Under the pieces are notes generated by a model that did no database searches, had not been told where the DNA came from, and saw nothing but the letters and a program-made list of their open reading frames with translations. Positions 1 through 8,641 of a stretch of 64,000 nucleotides of DNA are shown here, piece after piece (position 1 is the stretch's first letter; each line of letters starts with the position of its first letter). The stretch is taken from assembly GCA_047495785.1 (NCBI GenBank), contig JBLDXI010000015.1, positions 1,798,001 through 1,862,000 of the forward strand, given 5' to 3'. Source of the DNA: Lepidodermella squamata. Taxonomy: Eukaryota > Gastrotricha. The position numbers were made by a program, and so were the translations under genes.

Positions 1-918
1 CTTGTTGTTGTTCGATTGCCTGCCCTTGCCAATTTTCTGAAACTTGCGATGTATATTTATAACGCTTTGACGATGAGTGATTCATGAATGAGCAGATATT
101 AATTGAAAAAACTAGTGTAAACATTTTTTTGCTCATTTTTTTTAATTAAAAAAAGAAACATCATATTATCTTACATTGTTGTTGCAAATACAAACGTTGA
201 TATATTATAATATGTACTTATGTGTTAACGAGAATGCTTCGATTGCTATGCAAATAACTAATTGAACGTCTATATTCGTAAGGTTAACTGGTCGAGTGCT
301 TTTTACGCTTGATCTTTATTGATTGATTGATTGATGGATAAATTGATCGGCTTGAAATCAGTATGCACGCAGTTGAGATTGATCTAAAATAAAAACTGAA
401 AAACTGCGAAATGAATGGGGTTTTTTCCATGCGTTGGAAGCGCGTTAGCCAAGAGTTTGCACCTGATGGGAAAAGATTTATTTTGATCAGGTTTTGATCA
501 GTCGGCGATAGCACTTTCTCCCCGAGACCGAGAAAATATTATAAATTTTTATAAATTTATTAAAATTTTATTGATCCGACGCCGAAAAATGGCGCCAATT
601 ATTTCAGGAAGAGAAAACAAAGAACAAGCAAAGAAAATGTTCAAAACGAGGCTTCCTAAATTTCCTTTACTGGTTGGATCCCACCGACCCGACAGTGGCG
701 GGGTGTGGTCAGCTAGTAAGCGAAACGAAACGCTGTATAATCTGTACTTGAATTCGCAAAACTCATCACAGGCCGCTAATAAAAGGAAAAATTCAATGTT
801 ATAGAAAATGTTATCGAACTTGCCTTATAGCCGAATTTAACGTTAAATTTTGCCCAAGTCGGCTAATGCAGTGACTTCAAAATCAAAGAAGAATTCTGAA
901 TTTTTGGTGAAAAAAGGA
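1..918. other. AT-rich intergenic DNA
   Basis: I see no supported gene. Short open frames (for example around 571-804) show no domain, signal peptide or splice-supported continuation. Confidence 0.6.
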
Positions 919-991
919 GGTTCCGGCGGGGTTCGAACCCGCGACCTTCTGCGTGTAAAGCAGACGTGATGAACCACTACACAACGGAACC
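919..991 (-). tRNA. tRNA-Val (UAC)
   Basis: On the minus strand the sequence folds as a complete 73-nt cloverleaf. The acceptor stem GGTTCCG pairs with CGGAACC, the T-loop is TTCGAAC, and the anticodon loop TTTACAC gives UAC. A T-run follows the 3' end as a Pol III terminator. It is the first gene of cluster A and has a near-identical copy at 44679-44751. Confidence 0.95.
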
Positions 992-1057
992 TGTTGATAC
1001 CGAGGATCGAATGCACAGCTTTGAAGATTCGTTAAAATTAGTTCTAGTTTCAAAAAT

Positions 1058-1129
1058 TGGAGATGCCGGGGTTTGAACCCGGGACATCTTACATGCAAAG
1101 CAAGCGCTCTACCACTGAGCTACATCCCC
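1058..1129 (-). tRNA. tRNA-Ala (UGC)
   Basis: A 72-nt cloverleaf beginning GGGGATGTAGCTCAG and ending GGCATCTCCA. The anticodon loop TTTGCAT reads UGC. Other copies are at 44815 and 50943. Confidence 0.96.
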
Positions 1130-1206
1130 ATGTGATTTCAAGAGATATATGAATCCTACTTTAAACGGTAGCCAAGTCTTACTAGATTTTGAAAAATGTT
1201 GGACGA

Positions 1207-1278
1207 GGTTCCGGCGGGGTTCGAACCCGCGACCTTCTCCGTGTGAAGGAGACGTGATAACCACTACACTACGGAACC
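1207..1278 (-). tRNA. tRNA-Val (CAC)
   Basis: A 72-nt cloverleaf. The anticodon loop TTCACAC gives CAC. The body is almost the same as tRNA-Val(UAC) 200 nt away, so the two isoacceptors probably arose from one ancestor. Confidence 0.95.
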
Positions 1279-1347
1279 TGGATACTAGTAACTCTGATGG
1301 CAAACACTCGAGAGAAACCTGCATGCTCTGCGAAGCAACAGTAAAAA

Positions 1348-1419
1348 TTCCCTGACCGGGAATCGAACCCGGGCCGCCGCGGTGAGAACGCGGAATCCTA
1401 ACCACTAGACCATCAGGGA
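1348..1419 (-). tRNA. tRNA-Glu (CUC)
   Basis: A 72-nt cloverleaf starting TCCCTGATGGTCTAGTGG with acceptor pairing TCCCTGA/TCAGGGA. The anticodon loop TTCTCAC gives CUC. The copy at the same place in cluster B reads UUC instead. Confidence 0.95.
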
Positions 1420-1489
1420 GGATGAACATGGACTCTAAGTGAGACGGGACTATCCTTGAGAATTAGGTCCCCGTTGATAAAAATAAAGC

Positions 1490-1563
1490 TGCCCCCTGTG
1501 AGGATCGAACTCACGACCTCCAGATTATGAGACTGGCGCTCTAGCCAACTGAGCCAAGGAGGC
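1490..1563 (-). tRNA. tRNA-Met, elongator (CAU)
   Basis: A 74-nt cloverleaf starting GCCTCCTTGGCTCAGTTGG. The anticodon loop CTCATAA gives CAU. The G1 start and overall sequence are of elongator rather than initiator type. Confidence 0.94.
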
Positions 1564-1642
1564 GCTTGTGGTCACCCTGGATATTATGCTCATTTCCTAA
1601 TTGAACGCCGAATGGTTGATGTTAGGGAAAAAAGAGGTGCCG

Positions 1643-1714
1643 AGGCCCAGACGGGGATCGAACCCGCGACCTTCTGTTTACAAGACAGATGCTCTACCAC
1701 TAAGCTACTGAGCC
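1643..1714 (-). tRNA. tRNA-Thr (UGU)
   Basis: A 72-nt cloverleaf with acceptor stem GGCTCAG/CTGGGCC (one wobble pair). The anticodon loop CTTGTAA gives UGU. Confidence 0.93.
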
Positions 1715-1784
1715 GGCTGATGGCTGAGAAGCTCGATCAATTTTCCAATCTGAGGCAAGATGTTCAGAGGAATAAAAAAGTTAG

Positions 1785-1856
1785 CGACCCAGATGGGACT
1801 CGAACCCACAATCTCCGGCTCCGGAGGCCGACGCCTTACCATTAGGCCACTGGGCC
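1785..1856 (-). tRNA. tRNA-Arg (CCG)
   Basis: A 72-nt cloverleaf starting GGCCCAGTGGCCTAATGG. The anticodon loop CTCCGGA gives CCG. The T-stem is intact here, unlike in the copy at 51607. Confidence 0.93.
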
Positions 1857-2010
1857 GGGTTAGAAACTCACAGGACTGAGTTACTCCCCATAATAAACGA
1901 TTTCAATCAGCATCCGATATCAATGTTCCCAAGTAATGATCGAAATGAAGTTTTTCGTCTAAAGCTTTCGATTCAAATATCGAACCAGCTATCAATTCGT
2001 TAGCCATCAA

Positions 2011-2092
2011 GCTGCTATGCCCGAGTGGTTAAGGGGTCTGACTTGAAATCAGATGCGGTCTCCGCGCGCAGGTTCAAATCCTACTGGCAGCG
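2011..2092 (+). tRNA. tRNA-Ser (UGA), one T-stem mismatch
   Basis: An 82-nt class II tRNA with a long variable arm, starting GCTGCTATGCCCGAGTGG. The anticodon loop CTTGAAA gives UGA. The T-stem is GCAGG/CCTAC with one C-A mismatch, whereas the copies at 5729, 47051 and 52124 have GTAGG/CCTAC fully paired. It lies on the strand opposite to the rest of the cluster. Confidence 0.9.
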
Positions 2093-2231
2093 ATAACATT
2101 TTGCTGCAATGAATCTTGAATTTGACAAGTAAACCAGGCCTAGTCAACCATGGCGACTTCCGCCAAATACGCCAAGCTTACGATTTTTCAAAAAATTCCA
2201 GATCTCGCTCAGATTTCAGATAAATCCGACC

Positions 2232-2419
2232 AGGAGTCGAACTAAGGGTGTTGGAATAAAAAGCCATGTTCTTGATCCACTACGCCACCAATTCATATGC
2301 CAATTAAGAGTTTCTAGCAGTGGATCCGATTGACGCGTAAATATTTTTCTGGCCGATTTCTGGTGGCGCAGTGGATCAAAAACATGGCTTTTTATTCCAA
2401 CACCCTTAGTTCGACTCTT
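2232..2419. repeat. inverted pair of tRNA-like sequences
   Basis: The segment 2232-2290 is nearly the reverse complement of 2361-2419, giving arms of about 59 nt around a 70-nt spacer. Read on the plus strand, the right arm has an A-box-like TGGCGCAGTGGA and a B-box-like AGTTCGACTC about 35 nt later. Each arm therefore resembles a degenerate tRNA or tRNA-derived SINE, though no clean cloverleaf forms. The transcript would fold into a strong hairpin. Confidence 0.7.
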
Positions 2420-2956
2420 GGTGGTGCATCGTTTTTTCACTCTCATTTTTAAGCGAGCATGCTTTACACGACCGCGCGAACAAGACCAGAAATAATAGAC
2501 GGACTTTGCTCCTAGTCATGTGACTGCAATTATTCAGTTTGCTTGTCGGCAGATGTTTTATTGTCAACGTCAAGCAAAATAGTCTGAATGAATAAAATGA
2601 ATAGAACCATGTGACTCTTTCGTTCAAACTTTCAATATGGTTATATTCTCTACCTTAATGATCTAAATCCTCATTTGCAAATCCCAACCAGTGACAGGGA
2701 TATTCCATTAGGCAAACTAGGCATTTGACTTGAGTCCGAGAATAAATGTTAAGGGGGGTGGTAAGTGTTAAAGCAGACAATTTCTGCTAATCGCCAGCTG
2801 CATGTATGAAAAACAGCCGGCAAACTGGACAACGATTATCTGCGTCATAGGTACTATAAGACAAAACGCATTCACGCCGTTGTTCAGTTTGCCTCTCAGC
2901 TGATATTGTTTCGCCATAGTTGCGGTAGTAAAGCTACTCTCACATTCAGCATCTGA
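2420..2956. other. intergenic DNA
   Basis: No gene seen. This stretch lies between the inverted tRNA-like pair and the LicD gene and presumably holds the promoter of that gene. Confidence 0.5.
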
Positions 2957-4801
2957 ATGCATCACAAGAGTAGAGGCATCCGCCGGATACTTTTTTGGTT
3001 TATATGTTCGGCCGTAATGATCCCCATATTGATCACCCACCTGCCAGACACAAGAATATCAACGACAGTCTATTCATCATATGCGAAACTTTACGATGAG
3101 CGCAACAGAGCCATAAAAACGTTCGAGCGAATAGTCGATGTCAGGTCTAAAGCAATGCCTATGTTGCGGGAAGTTTGGAAGACCTGCTCGGGCGTCATTT
3201 TTCGATTGGAGGAGCGATATAATATCTCACATTTTATTTACAAAGAATCATTGCTGGGCTATTTACGACACAATAAGCAGATTATGCCGTAAGAAACTAT
3301 TTTTCGGTAATTAAGGAAATTAACAGATTCCTTTGCTTTAGTTGGCATGACACTATAAAAGTTGCGCTGTTCAATCATAACTTGAAAACACCCAAGCAAT
3401 TTGAGAGCATCGCAGCCTACTTCAAAAAAGCTTCGAAAAACTTGGATGGATACGGCAGCCATTTTGACTCAGAAACCTACATAATTAGATTTTTCGGCAC
3501 GTTGCCGAGTAAATCTGAACCAATCATAAGCGTCAAGTGGCGCTGGCCGTGTGTCGAAATTCAGATTTTCGAAGATCGCTACACTAAATCTGGTCATTTG
3601 CGAGAAATTGTGAACCCTTCAACGCCGGAGGATTGGGTATGATTTTACTCAAAAATTTATGATTAAAATTAGAAATGTTCATTAAGTATCCTTCAGCACT
3701 GATCTTCCCGCTTGAAGAGGTAGTTTTCGAAGATTCACGAGCTAGAGTCCCGAAAAAACTTCTGGACGTAGTAGTTCTCGACTTCAATCCAAAATGGTGT
3801 GAGGCGAGAATGTTCCCTTCAAAAAGCAATGCTCCAACTATGAAAAATGATTCTACCCTCGTGCAATGCGAAGAAATCGAGGGCTTCGTGGAATTCAGCC
3901 TTGACTTCAAGGAAGTGGACCGGTACTATAAAACACGGGTTAATCGTTCATGCGATAGGCACCCGGGCGATCCAGCTCTTTGTTTCTTCGAGCCTCAGGT
4001 AACAGGGAGACAGAAAAGCGACATGGCCAGCCTTTTCCGAGCTTGCTACGAGGCCGTTAAAAGCATTGAAGAGGAGGCAGATCATATTCTATATTCTGGA
4101 TCGTTGATCGGCTACTGGCGGCATGGTGGTCAAATGATCCCGTAAACTTATTACTTCTTCATTAAATGTTATACTAACAATACAACTATTTGATAGGTGG
4201 GACGACGATCACGACGTAGCAGTTATACCGAGATCGAACCCAGCAAAATCAGCCGATTATTACGCTAAGAAAATGATCGATGCTATTAAAATTTATGGTG
4301 GAAAATTTGCAATGTATTTTGATAGAATACAAACGAAGATGAAATGCTATTTGAATGACGAGAATTCACAAGCTGCTCCTGCCAGACCTTCCTTCCGCAT
4401 TCCGTGGCGATGGCCGTTTGTCGATATCAACATCATGGAGACGCAATTTTCGAGACTGACTGGCAAGCTGTTAGGGTCAAAGAAGGAGCATCTCATCCTC
4501 AATTCAACGTCTGTTTTGTCGCCAAAAGCTGTTACAATCGAACATATTTTCTGTGTTACAGTATTTGGCCGAATGGATATTCCCGACGGAGATAGCGAAT
4601 TTTGAAGGTGTGAAAGTGAACATTCCGCATGATGTGGAATCATTTTTGGGCCAGACCTATTCAATAGAGGACTGTGTGGCGCCTTACTACAACCACCGCA
4701 CTGAAATGAAAGTCGACTATGGAGATCTTGCTGATAACAAGGGCCATCTCAGTAGACCGTGTTTAGAACTATTCCCTTTATATAATTTTACAAATATCTA
4801 G
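2957..4801 (+). CDS. type II membrane protein with two LicD/fukutin-like domains
   Basis: Spliced gene. Exons read as 2957-3288, 3342-3636, 3687-4141, 4197-about 4511 and 4562-4801. The first three junctions keep phase; the last donor is uncertain. The product starts with a short basic stretch and one hydrophobic segment (about residues 9-26), typical of a Golgi type II anchor. Two tandem LicD-type units follow. Each has a G-Y-x-R-H-[NG] element running into an 'MIPW' motif, then a WRWP(C/F)V(D/E)I motif and an 'FP' block. LicD/fukutin family proteins transfer phospho-sugar or phosphocholine groups, and metal binding relies on an acidic WDDDxD motif. Unit 2 has it intact (PWDDDHDVAV). Unit 1 has PWHDTIKVAL and has lost the acidic residues, so it is probably not catalytic. 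Family assignment rests on motifs; the substrate is unknown. Confidence 0.75.
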
Positions 4802-5020
4802 AATGTTGAAATGTATGTCAATTCGAAACAATGACTTGAGGTGCCGATCTAGTACGAAATATGCACCTACTAGTCCATTTAAAATAATATTAAGGAGCAA
4901 TTTTGTGTTATCAGGATCTGATGATTTTTTATCGCCATCGGTGGATATTCGCTCCTTCAACCGTTGTCTTACTCAAAAAAGGAAAACGCGAATTTTGCCT
5001 CGAATTGACAGACTGTAAGC

Positions 5021-5065
5021 GCCTCCTTATTGGCTCAGTTGGAGCACCATTCTCATGATGTGTGG
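5021..5065 (+). pseudogene. truncated tRNA-Met 5' half
   Basis: Starts GCCTCCTT, has TGGCTCAGTTGG and an anticodon loop TCTCATGA, then loses similarity. The D-loop is shortened and the T-arm and 3' acceptor strand are absent. It is a relic of the elongator tRNA-Met found intact elsewhere in the window. Confidence 0.75.
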
Positions 5066-5728
5066 GTCGTTATTTATTTTTATTTATTAAGAGCCCTTCT
5101 TCCGTTTTTAGAAAAAGTTGGAAAGCTCAGCAGTATAAAGACAATGAATTCGTTAGGGTTTGATCAAACTGTACACACGATCAGGTAGTTGGGAAACGGT
5201 TCGGTCGGTTCGGGTCCGGGTCGGATCCGGGTCCGCCAACGACTTGAGCTTCGTGTGGTGGTGCGGTCATGTGGTCTTGAAACTGTCAAGCGATTTACAA
5301 CAAATAGCTGTATATTTACATAAATGAAGACCCTCCTTTATTACTTATAAAGCGCGACGCGAACGAAAATATACCTATATTAACAGGTGAAGATGGGTTG
5401 AAAAGCGTGAACAACTGAGTCATTAACCACAGGTAAGTATTGAAGGAATGCTTGTTTTTCGAATCATAGTGCAGACATCACAGTTCTCAGTCACGGTTCG
5501 ACCTCACCTAGCCCTGCATCAGGCATTAAAACATCCAGACGAGATTACGATTCCGTCCTCCGATACTGTCCGATACTGTCATCCGAATTCCTATCAAACA
5601 CTTCTAATTTCATGTATGATTATTGCAATCATTATCGCCCAGTGAAAAATGTAGACTATCTTGTGTATAGCAACAAGAGTTGGCTGGCGGGAAGTTTTCA
5701 GCTCAAGAATCCACTTGATAACAACCAA
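5066..5728. other. intergenic DNA
   Basis: No supported gene. A GC-rich run of GGGTCCGG-like units occurs near 5205-5240. A strong 5' splice-site-like CAG/GTAAGTAT occurs near 5432 without a convincing partner. Confidence 0.5.
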
Positions 5729-5810
5729 GCTGCTATGCCCGAGTGGTTAAGGGGTCTGACTTGAAATCAGATGCGGTCTCCGCGCGTAGGTTCAAATCCT
5801 ACTGGCAGCG
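5729..5810 (+). tRNA. tRNA-Ser (UGA)
   Basis: Complete 82-nt class II tRNA with a fully paired T-stem, followed at once by a T-run terminator. The downstream flank (to about 5920) resembles the flank of the Ser copy at 52124, including a shared GTGACGATTCATCCGT, so the duplication included flanking DNA. Confidence 0.95.
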
Positions 5811-7020
5811 ATTTTTTTGTTAATTTGTGACGATTCATCCGTAATATAAAAACTTTTGCAATCGAGTTATTTTTGTCGGCAACATATGGTCGGCAAGTTT
5901 CCAACTTTTCCTGGACTCTTTTCCCTATCGCCAGTGCAAAACGAGAGCTATCACATGTACAAAAGTCCGGTCCATCGTAAATAAAAATGGTCATTTTTTA
6001 TGTGAGTCTGTGGTGAAATGCGAAATGCGAAATGTTATATGTTAGTGTTGCTGTTAAAATTCATCAGGTTCTTTGAGATAGAGGGAGTTCTTTGAGATAC
6101 TTGAAGAATATTAAAAAATTTCATAGTGCAACCATGGTTTATTTTTCGCAAACGACATATGCGAATCACAGGCCAGGGACCGGGCGTTTTTGCGCAGGTG
6201 AGAATGCAATCTCAACCCCTTTGGATCTCTGAGGATCTGATGGATGGCAAAAGGTCGCTCTATTTGCTAGAAGCATGAAACTGGAAGCTGCGGCGATGAG
6301 CTTGCATTCAGAGCCATCAGAGCTCCTAAGCTTTTTGAGATCTTTGAGATGCGTCTTAACGAGATAGTGTTTGATCAGGACGGGTGCCTGGGAGTGCAGA
6401 CGCTTCCAGACTAGAGTATTTTTGTTAATTAAGCGTCCCCCATCGGTTGGGTTGAGGAGAAAAGGAGAACCGACATTTCAGAATTCTGCTAAGTTCAAAA
6501 GTTCAAAAATTTACTAAAAAACCCTGCTATTTGCAGGTTTATTAATTTGAATTTTTATTTTCGAAATTTTCTTATCAAAATAAATTAGATGTATTATCGC
6601 AATAAAATGGATCAAATTTATGTCCTTGACATCTGCTTTTGGCGGGCTGCTTCCAAGCATTTTTTGCAGCCATTTTTTGACCAGCTGTGGACACCGAATC
6701 GGGTTCCCGGCCGGCATGTCCTTAGTGTTTTCAGTGTTTGGGCGTAGTTGAAACGCCACGGATTCGCAATCGCGACCATTAGGCTTCTCGCCCCACCGAT
6801 TTATCCGTGAGTGTTGTGTAACACAGCTTAGAGCTTAGAGCTTGGAGTTATTCAGAAAAAGCAGTTTCACATTTTACATAAGTACCTGAGACAATGTTAC
6901 GAGGTGTTTATCGATGTTTGCTATCTCATAACTGTGCAAACATGTTTCAAATTCGATGAAAACTTTGCAATCCGCGGGTGAATATTGGCATATACTTTAA
7001 TTTTTGTATTTTTGGTCTAG
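5811..7020. other. intergenic DNA upstream of COQ8
   Basis: No gene supported. The first ~120 nt are shared with the flank of tRNA-Ser at 52124. Just before the COQ8 ATG a pyrimidine-rich stretch ends in CTAG at 7020, which could be a splice acceptor (cis or spliced-leader). Confidence 0.5.
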
Positions 7021-8569
7021 ATGTTATCAATTCGCCATATTTATTTACGAAGGAGTTCGGCATTTGTGAATTCATGTCGCTTTCTAGCTCAGGGCCAAGG
7101 CTCGGCAGATAAATCTGCGCAGCCGGCGAAACCGCGACCTCGTCGAGAAAAGGCTGTTCCGGCCTCTCAGTTTAGTCGCCTTACCTCCTTTGGAGGTGTA
7201 GCAGCTAGCGTTGGTGTCAGTGTCCTTGGTAGAACTGTCAAAGAGAAGTTCTTTGGCGGTGCCCCTTCGACCGATTTACCAGTCAATCTGACAAAGGAGG
7301 AAATTGCGAAAGTAGTAGAGTTGCTGTGCACAGTGCGAGGCGCAGCCCTGAAAATCGGCCAAGTCATCAGCTTACAGGATGACACTGTTTTAGACCCGAA
7401 AATCCGTGCTATCTTCGAACGAGTTCGCGACTCTGCTGATAGTATGCCATTTTGGCAGGCAGAGAAAGTCCTCACCTCAGAGCTAGGCTCTGATTGGAAA
7501 AGCAAATTTGGTAGTTTCGAGCAAACACCTTTCGCCGCAGCTTCCATCGGCCAAGTTCATAGAGCCACGTTGAAAGACGGGCGTAAAGTCGCAGTTAAAC
7601 TGCAATATCCTGGCGTTGACCAATCAATCGATAGCGATATCAAAAATCTAGCTGCCTTTGTAAAACTTTGGGACATTTTACCGAAAGGTCTTTATATCGA
7701 CAATTTAATGCGTGTCGTTAAACGCGAACTTCTGTGGGAAGTAAATTATTTACGAGAGGCCAAATGCGCAAAACTTTTCGTCCAAAAATTAGCGGAGACC
7801 CCTGAAATGGCTCCGATTTTCCACGTTCCCGATGTCATTGACGAGTTGACTACTAAACGCATTTTCACCTCGGAGTTCATCGATGGCGTTCCGATCGACA
7901 AATTGGACAAGGATCAGGAGGTTCGGAACAAAGTTGGCGAAGCTGTTATTCAGCTGGTCTTCCACGAAGTATTTACGTATCGATTCATGCAAACTGATCC
8001 GAATTTCGCCAATTTTATTTATAGTAAAAGTAATGGAAAGGTTAGTTGCGATTTGTTAAATTATTCAACGAAAAATCATCATGTGCTTACAGATTAACCT
8101 GTTGGATTTCGGAGCTGCTAGGTCATTCGGAAAGCCTTTTATTGATTCTTACCTCAAAATTTTAACTGCCGCTGCTGAAGGTAACGGACAAGAAGTTCTG
8201 CAAAAGTCTCGCGATATTGGATTTTTAACCGGTTATGAATCGAAAAAGATGGAGGCTGCCCATGTTGATGCTGTCATGATCCTGGGCGAAACTCTGCGTG
8301 TTGAAAAATTCGACTTCGGCAAGCAAGTCGCGACTCGAAAAGTCACGTCGTTAATGCCAACTATGGCGAGAGAACGGCTAACTCCGCCCCCTGATGAAAG
8401 CTACTCGCTGAATCGAAAATTTGGCGGTGTTTTCCTGCTATTAGCCCATTTAGGCTCTGTCGTGCCGTGCCGTAAACATTTTCAAGCCATTGTTGATAAC
8501 TACAAATTCGACCCGGTTGAGTATACGATGGCAAATATGCCCGTTGATGATGGAAACACCGGATTATAG
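7021..8569 (+). CDS. COQ8: COQ8/ADCK atypical kinase for coenzyme Q synthesis
   Basis: Two exons, 7021-8040 and 8093-8569, giving 498 aa. The 52-nt GTTAGT...TTACAG intron keeps the frame. COQ8 proteins are mitochondrial atypical kinases or ATPases that support the CoQ synthesis complex. Diagnostic features are present: the KxGQ motif (KIGQ, residues 111-114), the alanine-rich loop AAAS (172-175) that replaces the usual Gly loop, a VAVKLQYPGV lysine strand (K193), and the LDFGAAR motif right after the intron. The N-terminus is basic and Arg/Ser-rich, as expected for a mitochondrial presequence. AATAAA signals follow at 8577 and 8598, and the next gene begins only 72 nt after the stop, in an operon-like layout. 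Confidence 0.95.
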
Positions 8570-8570
8570 T

Positions 8571-8641
8571 GGTGGAAATAAATAGATTTTCTAGTTGAAT
8601 AAAATAATGATATTTTATTTATTGCCTTTGTTTAGATTTGT
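8571..8641 (+). promoter_or_regulatory. operon intercistronic region with trans-splice acceptor
   Basis: Between the COQ8 stop and the next ATG lie two AATAAA signals and then a T-rich tract ending TTTGTTTAG at 8635. Only six nucleotides separate that AG from the ATG. There is no room for a promoter, so the downstream mRNA most likely receives its 5' end by spliced-leader trans-splicing. That mechanism is inferred; no leader RNA gene was found. Confidence 0.65.

Noticed and set aside
1109-1429. Open frame on the minus strand with LPDGLVVRIPRSHRGGPG, also at 51030-51320
   Set aside because: It is a translation of tRNA-Glu and tRNA-Val genes and their spacer. The repeat in cluster C is explained by tRNA duplication.
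5400-5460. Possible spliced-leader RNA gene around the strong CAG/GTAAGTAT site
   Set aside because: I could not see a Sm-binding site or the expected stem-loops, and the preceding ~30 nt are not repeated at other places in the window. Not enough to call.
6740-6800. tRNA-like GC-rich stretch (GCCTAATGG on the minus strand)
   Set aside because: An A-box resemblance only; no B box at the right distance and no cloverleaf.
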